From Actinoplanes nipponensis (GTDB lineage Bacteria > Actinomycetota > Actinomycetes > Mycobacteriales > Micromonosporaceae): a DNA stretch of 64,000 nt. Location: positions 38,429-102,428 of the forward strand of contig NZ_BOMQ01000016.1 of NCBI RefSeq assembly GCF_016862275.1. The letters are read 5' to 3'. Positions 40,551 through 49,736 of this stretch are shown in pieces. The notes beneath the pieces were generated by a model, which saw only the letters and a program-made list of their open reading frames with translations, searched no databases and was not told the DNA's origin. Each line of letters starts with the position of its first letter. Within the stretch, counting starts at the first letter, position 1. The position numbers were made by a program, and so were the translations under genes.

Positions 40551-41765
40551 ATGCTGCTGTTGACCTTCGCTGCCGTGCTGCTGGCCGCGGTGCTGGTGTC
40601 CGCGCTGGCCAAGCGGACGATCCTGTCCACCGCCGTGTTGTTCCTGGTGGCCGGCTTCGTCCTCGGCCCGGACACGACCGGCGTGCTCGACGTCCGGGCC
40701 GACTCGCCCATCGTGGGGACCCTGGCCGAGCTCGCGCTGTTCGCGGTGCTGTTCACCGACGGCATGCGGGTCGGCTGGGCCGACCTGCGGTCGGCCTGGC
40801 AGCTGCCCGGCCGGGCGCTGGGCTGGGGCCTGCCGCTGACCCTGCTCGTGACCGCGGTGGCGGCCCACTACGTGGCCGGGCTGGGCTGGCCGGAAGCGCT
40901 GCTGATCGGGGCGATCCTGGCCCCGACCGACCCCGTGTTCGCGGCGGCCCTGGTCGGCAACGACAAGGTCCCGGCCCGGCTGCGGCACCTGCTCAACGTC
41001 GAGTCCGGCGTCAACGACGGGCTGGCGCTCCCGTTCGTCATCGTGTTCCTCGCCGTCGCCGCCGGCTCCGACGACCTGCACCTGGGTGAGCTCGGCCTCG
41101 AGGTGGCCCTCGGCCTGGTGGTCGGCGTGGTCATCCCGGTCGGGGCGATCCTGCTGGAACGCAGCCGGTTCTTCTCGGCGTCGACCGCCTACGAGCCGCT
41201 CAACGGCGTCGCCATCGGGCTGCTGGTGCTCGGGGTGGCGCAGGCGACGCACGCCAACCTGTTCCTCGCCGCCTTTGCGGCCGGGATCACCGTGGCGACG
41301 TTCGGGCCCCGGCAACGGGCGGCGTTCGAGCACTTCGGGGAGAACATCGCCGAGCTGTTCAAGCTGGCCGCGCTGCTCGTCTTCGGGGCCCTGATCTCGC
41401 TGGAGTTCCTGGCCGAGATCTCCTGGACGGGGTGGATCTTCGCGGTCCTGGCCATCTTCGTGGCCCGTCCGGTGGCGCTGTGGCTGTCCTTCCTGCGCTC
41501 GGGGCTGGACCTGCGGGAGCAGGCGGCGGCGATGTGGTTCGGCCCCAAGGGATTCGCGTCGGTGGTCTACGGGCTGCTCGTCCTGGAGTCGGGGATCCTC
41601 GCCGCGAACGAGATCTTCCACCTCGTGGCCCTGACCATCGTCATGTCGATCCTGCTGCATTCCTCGACGGACGTGGTGGTGGCGCGGGCGTTCGACGAGG
41701 AGGCCGAGACGCCGGCCTGGCACGGGGTGCTGCGGCGCCGGGTCCGGGCCGTCGTACGCCGGTGA
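40551..41765 (+). CDS. CPA1-type cation/proton antiporter
   Basis: A 404-aa monovalent cation:proton antiporter of the CPA1 (NhaP/NHE-like) group with about twelve membrane segments. The family motifs are ILAPTDPVFAAALVGN near residue 120 and NVESGVNDGLALPFVIVFLA near 150, which carries the ion-binding acidic residue. GPKGFASVVYGLLV is near the C-terminus. The short length means it lacks a long cytoplasmic regulatory tail. ATG 40551 has a GAGAGA stretch upstream. It is probably cotranscribed with nhaA and the CBS protein downstream. Confidence 0.9.
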   Translation: MLLLTFAAVLLAAVLVSALAKRTILSTAVLFLVAGFVLGPDTTGVLDVRADSPIVGTLAELALFAVLFTDGMRVGWADLRSAWQLPGRALGWGLPLTLLVTAVAAHYVAGLGWPEALLIGAILAPTDPVFAAALVGNDKVPARLRHLLNVESGVNDGLALPFVIVFLAVAAGSDDLHLGELGLEVALGLVVGVVIPVGAILLERSRFFSASTAYEPLNGVAIGLLVLGVAQATHANLFLAAFAAGITVATFGPRQRAAFEHFGENIAELFKLAALLVFGALISLEFLAEISWTGWIFAVLAIFVARPVALWLSFLRSGLDLREQAAAMWFGPKGFASVVYGLLVLESGILAANEIFHLVALTIVMSILLHSSTDVVVARAFDEEAETPAWHGVLRRRVRAVVRR

Positions 41766-41840
41766 GCGCAAACGCGGTCAGCGGGAGCATGCTGTGCGCC
41801 GTACCGTGGAGTGGTTTGGTCGGACGGTGAGGGGGCCGGG

Positions 41841-42287
41841 ATGCACGCAGCTGATGTGGCGATCCAGATGAGCGTGGTGGGTGAGGACACCCCGGCCCGC
41901 GAGGCGGCCCGGGTGCTCGCCGCCCAGGACCTGCCCGGGCTGATCGTGGTCGACCGCAAGGGCCGTCCGCTGACCGTGCTGGCGGGCACCCAGGTGCTGC
42001 GGATGGCGCTGCCGTCGTACTGCCAGGACGACCCGGCCCTGGCCCGGGTGATCGACGAGGCGGCCGCCGACGTCATCCTCGACGGCATCGGCGACCGCAG
42101 CGTGGCCGATCTGCTGCCGCGCAACCGGCCGGAGCTGCCGGCGGTGAGCGGGAACGCCACGCTGCTCGAGGTGGCGGCGGTGATGGCCCGCTCGAACGTG
42201 CCGCTGGTCGCCGTGGTCGACGCCGACCGGGTGATGACCGGCGCGATCACCCTGGACGGGCTGCTGGACCGGATGCTCGGCACCTAG
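41841..42287 (+). CDS. CBS-domain protein
   Basis: A 148-aa cytoplasmic protein made of two CBS repeats, one around residues 3-60 (VVGEDTPAREAARVLAAQDLPGLIVVDRKGRPLTVL) and one around 85-148 (SGNATLLEVAAVMARSNVPLVAVVDADRVMTGAIT). CBS pairs bind adenosine nucleotides and gate channels, transporters or enzymes. ATG 41841 follows GAGGGGG. The gene sits between two antiporter genes on the same strand and the convergent NhaD-like gene, whose 3' end it overlaps by 4 bases. It may regulate the antiporters in trans; this is inference. Confidence 0.85.
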   Translation: MHAADVAIQMSVVGEDTPAREAARVLAAQDLPGLIVVDRKGRPLTVLAGTQVLRMALPSYCQDDPALARVIDEAAADVILDGIGDRSVADLLPRNRPELPAVSGNATLLEVAAVMARSNVPLVAVVDADRVMTGAITLDGLLDRMLGT

Positions 42288-43579
42288 AACGCGAAGAACC
42301 GCACCCACAGGTACGGCACCGCGAGCGCCACCGAGATCACGGTCACGATCAGCCCGTACTTGGTGAAGCCCCAGAACGAGATGCGGTGCCCGGCGCGCTC
42401 GGCAATGCCCAGCACCACCACGTTGGCCGAGGCCCCGACCGCGGTGGCGTTACCGCCGAGGTCGGCGCCCAGCGCCAGGGCCCACCAGAGCACCTCGGCC
42501 TTGTCGTTGCCGCCGGCCGCCTCGACCAGCTCCGCGACGATCGGGCTCATCGTCGCCACGTACGGGATGTTGTCGACGATCGCCGACAGCGCGGCCGAGG
42601 CCCAGAGCAGCAGCAACGTGGCCGGCCAGAGCTTGCCCTCGACCGCCTCGGTGGCCGACCGGGCCAGGGTGTCGATCACGCCGGTGGTGACCAGGCCGCC
42701 GACCATGACGAACAGGCCGGCGAAGAAGATCAGCGTGGGCCACTCGACGTCCTTGGCCACCTCGGTCGCGTCCAGCCGCGACGCGGCGAGCAGCAGCAGG
42801 CCCCCCAGCAGGGCCACCACCGACGGCTCCAACCCCAGCAGGGTGTGCAGGACGAAGGCCACCAGGACCGCGCCCAGCACGGCCAGGCTCAGGATGACCA
42901 GCCGCCGGTCGCGGATCGCGTCGCGTTCCTTCAGCGCCATCACCCGGGCGACGCGTTCGGCGTCGTAGCGGAAGGCCCGGCGGAACATGATCCGGCACAG
43001 CAGCACCAGCACCACGAGCACGACCAGCACGAACGGGGCCAGCACGCTGAGGAAGTCATTGAAGGCCAGGCCGGAGCGGCTGGCGATGATGATGTTGGGC
43101 GGGTCGCCGACCAGGGTGCCGGCGCCGCCGATGTTGGAGGCCAGGACCTCCGCGATGAGGAACGGCACCGGGGGCACGCCCAGCCGGTCGCACACCAGCA
43201 GCGTCACCGGCGCCACCAGCAGCACTGTCGTGACGTTGTCGAGCGCGGCCGACACCAGCCCGGTCACCAGGATGAAGATGACCATGATGGGGAACGGCCG
43301 GCCGCGGGCCTTCTTCGCCGACCAGATGGCGACGTACTCGAACAGGCCGGTGCGTTTGAGCACGCCGACGATCAGCATCATCCCAAGCAGCAGGAAGATG
43401 ACGTTCCAGTCGATGCCCGAGTCCTCGGAGAAGAACGCGTGCTCGGCGTTCGTCGCCCCGAGGGCCAGCATGACCGCCGCGCCGCCGACGGCGACCGCCA
43501 CCCTGTTGATCTTCTCGGTGGCGATGAGCGCGTACGCCGTGACGAACACGGCAACCGTGATCCAGGCCAGGGCGCTCAC
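42284..43579 (-). CDS. ArsB/NhaD-family ion transporter
   Basis: A 431-aa membrane carrier of the ion transporter superfamily (ArsB/NhaD/CitT-like) with about eleven membrane segments. The family stretches are FLLLGMMLIVGVLKRTGLFEYVA near residue 63, SAALDNVTTVLLVAPVTLLV near 110, the hairpin NIGGAGTLVGDPPNIII near 150, and GADLGGNATAVGASANVVVLG near 385. Members include arsenite and Na+/H+ carriers. Arsenite genes are absent and sodium antiporters are next door, so a sodium/proton role is likelier. It is convergent with the CBS gene. Confidence 0.85.
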   Translation of the reverse strand: MSALAWITVAVFVTAYALIATEKINRVAVAVGGAAVMLALGATNAEHAFFSEDSGIDWNVIFLLLGMMLIVGVLKRTGLFEYVAIWSAKKARGRPFPIMVIFILVTGLVSAALDNVTTVLLVAPVTLLVCDRLGVPPVPFLIAEVLASNIGGAGTLVGDPPNIIIASRSGLAFNDFLSVLAPFVLVVLVVLVLLCRIMFRRAFRYDAERVARVMALKERDAIRDRRLVILSLAVLGAVLVAFVLHTLLGLEPSVVALLGGLLLLAASRLDATEVAKDVEWPTLIFFAGLFVMVGGLVTTGVIDTLARSATEAVEGKLWPATLLLLWASAALSAIVDNIPYVATMSPIVAELVEAAGGNDKAEVLWWALALGADLGGNATAVGASANVVVLGIAERAGHRISFWGFTKYGLIVTVISVALAVPYLWVRFFAF

Positions 43580-43808
43580 CGGGGGAACCGCTGGGTCACG
43601 AACACTCCCGGAGATGGTCAGCCGTCATCGGACGCCGACCAGACTTCCCGGCACACCTTCGATCAACCTAGCAGCCCACCGGGCCGGCGACCGGTCAGCC
43701 GGGAGCCGGCGGGTCACCACAGCCGGGTCGCCCGGACCGACAGGGTGTAACGCGCGGCGGCGCCGGAGCGCTCTTGAGACTGCTATGGGACATCTCAGGA
43801 AGGCACTC

Positions 43809-44165
43809 ATGGACGACATCTGGACTTACCGCGTCAGCCGGCGTGGCGACACGTCGGTGGTCGCCCTGTCCGGAGAAGTGGACATGAACGTCGAGGAGGA
43901 GCTGGCCGGCGTGCTGCTGGCGGAGATCGAGCGGCCGGGCGCCACGGCCGTGCTGATCGACCTGGCCGGGGTCACGTTCCTGGACTCGTCCACGATCAAC
44001 GTGCTGGTCCGGGTCTACAACGCGGCCCGCGGGTCCGGCCGGCTGCTGCGCCTCGCGGGGGCCCGGCCGACCCAGCTGAAGGTGCTGGAGATGACCGGTC
44101 TCATGCCGCTCCTCGCCCTCGGTGGCGGCGCCGAGGGCGAGGAGGGCGGCGGCCCGGCGGCCTAA
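43809..44165 (+). CDS. STAS-domain anti-sigma factor antagonist
   Basis: A 118-aa single STAS domain of the SpoIIAA/RsbV type. VVALSGEVDMNVEEEL is the first strand and helix. AVLIDLAGVTFLDSSTINVLVR carries the Ser normally phosphorylated by the partner kinase (LDSS). The acidic Gly-rich tail (EGEEGGGP) is unusual but short. ATG 43809 follows AGGAAGG; the upstream ATG at 43785 would add 8 residues without a ribosome site. When unphosphorylated it should bind an anti-sigma factor and free a sigma factor. Its stop overlaps the next convergent gene by 4 bases. Confidence 0.9.
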   Translation: MDDIWTYRVSRRGDTSVVALSGEVDMNVEEELAGVLLAEIERPGATAVLIDLAGVTFLDSSTINVLVRVYNAARGSGRLLRLAGARPTQLKVLEMTGLMPLLALGGGAEGEEGGGPAA

Positions 44166-47062
44166 CCGATGCGGACGGTCCGGGCGATGCTCGGGACCCC
44201 CTTGGCGTCCAGCGCGAACAGCATCCAGTAGCCGGGTAGCGCCACGCCCCTGTCCGCCGGGATGGTGAGGCGGTAGCCGCCGGTCACCGTCGTCGGGGTC
44301 AGGGCGATGCGGCGCTGGTCGGTGTCGACGCTGTGGGTGGCCGTACCCATGCGCACGATCGAGAACGACGAGACCGGGCGGTCCGTCGCGACCGTGACGG
44401 CGGCGCCGTTGGCCGCGGTCGCCGGGGCGCTGGTGATCGCCGGGCGGGGCGCCGGGTTGCCGTCGTCGTCGAGCAGGTTGGGCGGCGTGAAGATCTCACC
44501 GTCGAAGTGGTTGGTGCCGCAGGTGCCGCACAGGCCGCCGCCACCGGTGAAGACCCGCGCGTCGGGCATGAGCAGTGCCACGCTGTGGTACGTCCGCGGC
44601 ACCGCCGCCGGGGCCAGGGCGCTGAACGTCTCGGTCGCCGGATCCCACAGCTCGGCGCCGAGCACCGCGGTGTTGTCGGAGAACGGCACCGGGAAGTTCT
44701 GCCCGCCGAACACCACCACCTTGCCGTCCGGCAGCACCACGCTGTTGTGGAAGGCCCGCGGGTTCGCCATCGGGCTGACCTTCCGGGCGGTGACCGTGGT
44801 CCCGGAGATGCTCAGCGCGTACGCGCTCGCCCGGGCGTCGACGTTCTCGTACGAGGTGGCGCCGCCGACCGTGAGGATCCTGCCGGCGTCGTACATGACC
44901 GCGGTGCCGTTCATCGCGTCCTGGTCGTCGCCGCGGTCGCCGGCCGGCGTCACCCCGCCGGTGCCCGCCGTCGAGTACCAGTTCATCGCCCGGCTCGGCC
45001 CGGCCTGCAGCACCGTCCCGCCGGTCCAGGCGAACAGCCAGGCGTGGTTGTCCTTGCGGTAGTCGCCGTTGGGGTTGGCGTCCGCGGTGAGCATCGGCTC
45101 GACCCGGGCGTCGGGCAGCGCGGTCCAGCCGGTCGCCGGCGCGAAGACCTCGCCGGCCTTGTGCGGGGTCGTGCCGGCGCCGCCGACCGGGCCGCTCCAC
45201 GACCCGCCGATGGTGAACACCCGGCCGTCGGACAGCGTCGCGCTGGCCTGGTAGCCGCGCGCGGTGCGCATCGCCGGGCCGGTGGTCCACGCGTCCGTCG
45301 CCGGGTCGTAGAGGCTGGTCCGGGCGCTGTCGTTGCCGCCGGTCACGACGATGCGGCCGTCCGGCAGCACCGAGATGCCCGGGCAGAACATGTCGTGGCC
45401 GGTCTCGGTGACCGTGCGCTGGGTGACCACGCCGGTCGCCGGGTCGTAGGTGGCGGTCACGGTGCGGCCGCCGCCGCCGCTGAACGCGTCCGGCGCGTAC
45501 GCCGACCAGGTGAGGATCTTCCCGTTGGGCAGTTGCGCCGCCGCCACCGGCACCAGCGGGAAGCCCACCGGCGCGCTCCACGTGCCGCGCCGGGGGGCCA
45601 CCGAACCGCTCGGCCCGAGCAGGCTGATCTCGGCGGCGCTGCTCCACGGGCCGCGGTTGCCGGCCTCGGACAGGGCGGTCAGCCGGACGTACCGGGCGTT
45701 GGCCGGCGGGAAGACCACGGTCTGCAGGGCCGGGGTGTCCGCGAACGCGCCGGCGGAGATCCGGGAGGTCCAGGTCGTACCGTCCGGGCTGCTCTCGATC
45801 CGGTAGCGGCCGATCCGCCCGTTGGCGGAGGCGGCCGGCCGGGGCAGATAGGTCAGCCCGCCCACCGCTACCGCCGACTTGAGGTCCAGCGTCAGGGAGT
45901 GCGGCAGCGGGGCGGGCGGGGTGGTGCTCCACGCCGAGTGCCAGATGGTGGTGGCCGAGCCGTCGAGCACGTTGGCGGCGGCGCCGTTCTCGCGGGCCGT
46001 CTCCTGGTCCGAGGCGGTGACCGTCCAGCCGGCGCGGCCCAGCGTCGGGTCGGCCCGGCCCAGCAGGTTGAGCTCGGCGGCGCTGGACCACGGGCCACGG
46101 TTGCCGGCCTCGCTCAGGGCGGTCAGCCGGACGAACCGGGCGATCCGCGGGTCGAAGGTGACCGTCTGCGCGGTGCTGACGTCGGCGAACGCCCCGGTCG
46201 CGGCGGCCGGCCCCCAGGTCGCGCCGTCCATGCTGGTCTCCACCCGGTACTGCCCGATGGCGCCGTTGCGGCCGGACTGCCGCGGCAGGTAGCTCAGGCC
46301 GGAGACCAGGTTGGTCGCCACCATGTCGACGGTGAGCTGATGCGGCAGCGGCGCGGCCGGGGGAACCCCGTACGCCGTGTGCCAGATGGTGGCGGTGTCG
46401 CCGTCCAGCACGTTGCCCGCCGCCCCGTTCTCCTGCACCGTCTCCTGACTGTCCGCGACGACGGTCCAGCCGGTCCGCGGCAACGCGGGGTCGGTGCCGC
46501 CCAGCAGGTTCACCTCGGCGGCGGCCGACCACGGGCCCCGGTCACCGGCCTCGCCGAGCGCGGTGAGCCGGACGAACCGGGCCAGCACCGTCGCGAACGT
46601 GACCGTCTTGAGCACCTCGTCGTCGGCGAAGGTGCCGGTGGCGACCTGGGTGTACGCGGCGCCGTCGGTGCTGACGCCGATCCCGTACTGCCCGATGCGC
46701 CCGTCCGGCCCGTCGGCCGGCGGCAGATAGGTCAGGCCGCCGACCGCGAGCAGGTTGCCGGTGTCGATGGTGAGGGTGTGCGGCAGGGCGGTGGCCGCCG
46801 TGCGCCAGGTGGTGGCCGGATCGTTGTCGAGGGCGTTGCCGGCGGGCGTCGTGGCCGCCGAGCTGTCGGCGGTCACGCTCCAGCCGGTCCGGGGCAGCGG
46901 CGCCGGCGTGGTGACGGCGACCGGCACGGCGCGCGGCAGCACGTGGGCCGCATGCGGGTCCCGCGCCGGATCGCCGCCGTCGGCGTGGAGCACCACGGCG
47001 GCGCCGACGCCGAGGCACAGGATCAGGGTGGCCCCACCCCGCGACCACAGTTCTTCTCTCAT
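44162..47062 (-). CDS. Galactose-oxidase-like copper-radical oxidase with three F5/8C domains
   Basis: A 966-aa secreted or membrane-anchored protein. Residues about 10-27 are a signal or anchor. Three F5/8 type C (CBM32-like) domains lie at about 57-188, 197-336 and 344-484, each ending near RFVRLTAL or RYVRLTAL and an N/DRGPWSS/AAAE motif. A Kelch-type galactose-oxidase propeller follows to about 870, then a DUF1929-type cap. Every active-site residue is present: Cys560 (HDMFCPG) and Tyr604 (RGYQASA) for the cross-link, Trp622 (GGSWSG), Tyr825-His826 (PRTYHSV) and His910 (ATHSVDTDQRRI). It should oxidise a primary alcohol of a carbohydrate to an aldehyde, making H2O2. Confidence 0.9.
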   Translation of the reverse strand: MREELWSRGGATLILCLGVGAAVVLHADGGDPARDPHAAHVLPRAVPVAVTTPAPLPRTGWSVTADSSAATTPAGNALDNDPATTWRTAATALPHTLTIDTGNLLAVGGLTYLPPADGPDGRIGQYGIGVSTDGAAYTQVATGTFADDEVLKTVTFATVLARFVRLTALGEAGDRGPWSAAAEVNLLGGTDPALPRTGWTVVADSQETVQENGAAGNVLDGDTATIWHTAYGVPPAAPLPHQLTVDMVATNLVSGLSYLPRQSGRNGAIGQYRVETSMDGATWGPAAATGAFADVSTAQTVTFDPRIARFVRLTALSEAGNRGPWSSAAELNLLGRADPTLGRAGWTVTASDQETARENGAAANVLDGSATTIWHSAWSTTPPAPLPHSLTLDLKSAVAVGGLTYLPRPAASANGRIGRYRIESSPDGTTWTSRISAGAFADTPALQTVVFPPANARYVRLTALSEAGNRGPWSSAAEISLLGPSGSVAPRRGTWSAPVGFPLVPVAAAQLPNGKILTWSAYAPDAFSGGGGRTVTATYDPATGVVTQRTVTETGHDMFCPGISVLPDGRIVVTGGNDSARTSLYDPATDAWTTGPAMRTARGYQASATLSDGRVFTIGGSWSGPVGGAGTTPHKAGEVFAPATGWTALPDARVEPMLTADANPNGDYRKDNHAWLFAWTGGTVLQAGPSRAMNWYSTAGTGGVTPAGDRGDDQDAMNGTAVMYDAGRILTVGGATSYENVDARASAYALSISGTTVTARKVSPMANPRAFHNSVVLPDGKVVVFGGQNFPVPFSDNTAVLGAELWDPATETFSALAPAAVPRTYHSVALLMPDARVFTGGGGLCGTCGTNHFDGEIFTPPNLLDDDGNPAPRPAITSAPATAANGAAVTVATDRPVSSFSIVRMGTATHSVDTDQRRIALTPTTVTGGYRLTIPADRGVALPGYWMLFALDAKGVPSIARTVRIG

Positions 47063-47140
47063 TGCCGATCCCCCGGTGAAGCGAGCGACAGATGGTTGTC
47101 ACTCAAACACCGGTGCGGCCGCCGCCGGCTCGGGGAATCG

Positions 47141-47146
47141 ATTACA
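47141..47146 (-). promoter_or_regulatory. Possible -10 of the galactose-oxidase-like gene
   Basis: On the minus strand this reads TGTAAT, five of six with the TATAAT consensus, 79 bases before the start at 47062. No convincing -35 was found. The surrounding AT content is raised. Confidence 0.3.
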
Positions 47147-47203
47147 CGACATTGACCGGTGTCGTACTGACGCCGCGTCGCAGTGCGCCTACGCTGGGTC
47201 AGT

Positions 47204-48181
47204 TCAGTGGCAGTCGCCGGTGCCCGAGTCGGTGAAGTCGCCGCCGGCCACGGAGAGGAAATCCCACCGGTACGACCGCCGGCCCAGCGTCAGGCGCAGG
47301 ACCCCGAAGGTGTCGTCGTCGCGGACCTGGCTGTTCGGCGCCGGCCGGCCGAACGGGTACAGCGCCGCGCCGCCGGTGCCCACGACGATCGCCCGGATGC
47401 CGCGCGCCGGGTCGCGCCGCCCGGTGGGTGTCTGCGGGGCGAACCTCTCGTACACGTGGTTGTGCCCGGCCAGCATCAACTCCACGCCGGCGTCGTACAG
47501 GGTCCGCACCAGCGGCCGTACCTCCGTGGCCGGGGGATGGGTCGCGGCCGAGGTGAACAGCGGGCTGTGCATCATCGCCACCGTGCAGACGGCCGGGTGC
47601 GCGGCCAGGTCGGCGCGCAGCCACCGCTGCTGGGCCGAGCCGGGGCCGCAGCCGCCGGGCACCGCGGTGCAGTTGCTGTTCAGCACGACCACGTGCCAGG
47701 CCCCCGCCTCGTACGAGTAGTAGCCCCGGCCCCGGGGACCGGCCGCGGCGCCGAAGTAGTCGAAGTACGGCGCCGCGCCGCGGGTGCGGTAGTCGTGGTT
47801 GCCGGCGACCGGGCGGGTCCGCGCCTTGACCTGGCCCCAGGTGGGCCCGTAGCAGCGGCGGAAGTCGCGGCGGCTGCCGTCGGGGTACGCGTTGTCGCCC
47901 AGGGTGAAGACGGTGCCGGGGGAGCGCCGCAGCAGCGCGAGGGTACGGCTGTCCCCGTCGCTGTCACAGCTCGCGATGTCCCCGGCGCCGATCAGCACCG
48001 CCGGGGCGGGCGCGGCCGGGGTGGCGGCGGAAACCGTGGGCGCCGGCGACGCCACCGCCGGGGCGGGTGCGGCGGTCGGTGCCGGGGCCGATGGCGAGGT
48101 GCACGCGGCCAGCGCGGCAACCAGCAGCACCGGCAGCACGCGGCGGGGGCCGGCCGGGCGGGGCCGGTGGTCGTGGCGCAC
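47204..48181 (-). CDS. Secreted lipoprotein metallophosphoesterase
   Basis: A 325-aa exported metallophosphoesterase of the purple-acid-phosphatase-like type. The signal peptide ends with a lipobox-like ALAAC (Cys about 27), followed by a Pro/Ala-rich linker. Metal-binding motifs are IGAGDIASCDSDGD near 65, TLGDNAYPDGS near 92, VAGNHDYRTRG near 125, MMHSPLF near 200 and MLAGHNHVYERF near 237. GTG 48181 gives the complete signal. It is divergent from the GGDEF gene over 120 bases. It probably releases phosphate from esters outside the cell. Confidence 0.88.
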   Translation of the reverse strand: MRHDHRPRPAGPRRVLPVLLVAALAACTSPSAPAPTAAPAPAVASPAPTVSAATPAAPAPAVLIGAGDIASCDSDGDSRTLALLRRSPGTVFTLGDNAYPDGSRRDFRRCYGPTWGQVKARTRPVAGNHDYRTRGAAPYFDYFGAAAGPRGRGYYSYEAGAWHVVVLNSNCTAVPGGCGPGSAQQRWLRADLAAHPAVCTVAMMHSPLFTSAATHPPATEVRPLVRTLYDAGVELMLAGHNHVYERFAPQTPTGRRDPARGIRAIVVGTGGAALYPFGRPAPNSQVRDDDTFGVLRLTLGRRSYRWDFLSVAGGDFTDSGTGDCH

Positions 48182-48301
48182 ACCCCGGCGTACCCCGTCC
48201 CGGCAGCGATCACGCGCGGCCGGAGGGGTGAAGCGGGTGCAGTCGGGGAGCAGTCCGGTGCGGACCTCGGAAGTGGGCCCCGGCCGGCCGATCCAGCGGG
48301 C

Positions 48302-49732
48302 ATGAATCGCCGGATGCTCGCCCTCTATCTCGTGGCGACCGTGGCCGCCGCCCTGGCGGCGGGCGCCGGCTCCGGTCACGCCTCCGGCGACCTGGTCTAC
48401 TTCGGCGCCTACCTGAGCATCTGTGCGTTCGCGGCGCGATCGGCGCTCAGCCGCCGGCGCAGCGAGGACCGCTTCCCCTGGCTGTACGTCGCGGTCGGCC
48501 AGGTGGCCTGGCTGGCCGGCGACGCCGTGTACCCGGTCAGCACGCTGCTGCACCGCACCTACGACGGGGTGCCGTCGGCCGTGCTGTGGACCTTCGGCTA
48601 TGCCGCCTTCGGCGCGGCGCTGATCGGGATGGCCCGGCGCCGGGCGGGACGGTGGCTGCGGCCCGCCGTCCTCGACATGCTCACCCTGGCGGTGGCGGCC
48701 GCGATCGGCATCTGGGTGGTGTTCATCTCGCCCTACCTGGCCGACGCGGCCGCCGACCCGCTGGGCGCCTACCTGTACGTCATGGGCCCGCTCGGCGACG
48801 TCGTGATCCTGGCCGGGGTGCTGCTGCTGGTGTTGTCGCCGGGGCGGCGTACCGGCGCCACCCGGCTGTTGCTGCTCTCGGCCGGCCTGCGGATCGCCGC
48901 CGACCTGGGTTCGAGCTTCATCCCGTCGCTGAGCCTGGCCATGGCGGTCGGCACCGGGGTGATCCTGCTCAGCAACGCGCTGCTGGTGGCGGCCGCCCTG
49001 CACCCGAACAGCGGTGAGCTCACCACGGCGGCCCGGCAGGCGCCGACGTTGCATCCCGCCCGTGTCTGGTTCCTCGGCGTGGGCCTGCTGACCGCGCCCA
49101 CCATCTTCTTCGCGCGCCGCGAGTACGCCGAGAACGAACGGATCATGCTGTTCACGGCCACGGTGCTCACCGCCGGTCTCATCCTGGCCCGGTTCGCGAG
49201 CGCGCTGCGGGCCCTGGAACGGGCCGAACGCGAGCTCAGCTTCCGCAGCCGGCACGATCCGCTGACCGGGCTGGTGAACCGCGCCGCGCTCGCCGACGCC
49301 CTGGCGGCGTGCCCGGCCGGCTCCAGCGTGCTGTACCTCGACCTGGACGGCTTCAAGGCTGTCAACGACGGCGCGGGGCACGGCGCCGGCGACGTCATCC
49401 TGCAGGTGGTGGCGCAGCGGCTGCGCGCCGCCAGCCGCGACTGCGACACGATCGCCCGGCTCGGCGGCGACGAGTTCGCCGTCGTGCTGACCGGCCTGAG
49501 CAGCGCCGAGGCGGTCCCGGTGGCCGACCGGATCCTGCGGGACGTGGCCCAGCCGATCGAGCACGACGGCTGCTGGCACACCGTGGGCGCCAGCATCGGC
49601 ATCGCCGGCGCCGACGCCGACGCGGGCGACGCGTGGTCGCCGACGGCGCTGCTGCGCGCCGCCGACGCCGCGATGTACCGGGCCAAGCGGCTCGGCCGGG
49701 GCCGCTGGGTCCTCGCCGACCTGGCCGCCTGA
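48302..49732 (+). CDS. Membrane-bound diguanylate cyclase (GGDEF)
   Basis: A 476-aa protein. The N-terminal half (about residues 5-300) has eight or nine membrane segments like the MASE-type sensor found in actinobacterial GGDEF proteins. The C-terminal GGDEF domain (about 315-476) starts SRHDPLTGLVNRAAL, has LYLDLDGFKAVNDGAGH, and the intact active site RLGGDEFAVVL. It should make cyclic di-GMP from two GTP. No EAL domain follows. No RxxD inhibitory site was seen five residues before GGDEF. ATG 48302 is preferred; the frame upstream is a shadow of the phosphoesterase leader. Confidence 0.92.
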   Translation: MNRRMLALYLVATVAAALAAGAGSGHASGDLVYFGAYLSICAFAARSALSRRRSEDRFPWLYVAVGQVAWLAGDAVYPVSTLLHRTYDGVPSAVLWTFGYAAFGAALIGMARRRAGRWLRPAVLDMLTLAVAAAIGIWVVFISPYLADAAADPLGAYLYVMGPLGDVVILAGVLLLVLSPGRRTGATRLLLLSAGLRIAADLGSSFIPSLSLAMAVGTGVILLSNALLVAAALHPNSGELTTAARQAPTLHPARVWFLGVGLLTAPTIFFARREYAENERIMLFTATVLTAGLILARFASALRALERAERELSFRSRHDPLTGLVNRAALADALAACPAGSSVLYLDLDGFKAVNDGAGHGAGDVILQVVAQRLRAASRDCDTIARLGGDEFAVVLTGLSSAEAVPVADRILRDVAQPIEHDGCWHTVGASIGIAGADADAGDAWSPTALLRAADAAMYRAKRLGRGRWVLADLAA

Positions 49733-49736
49733 AACG

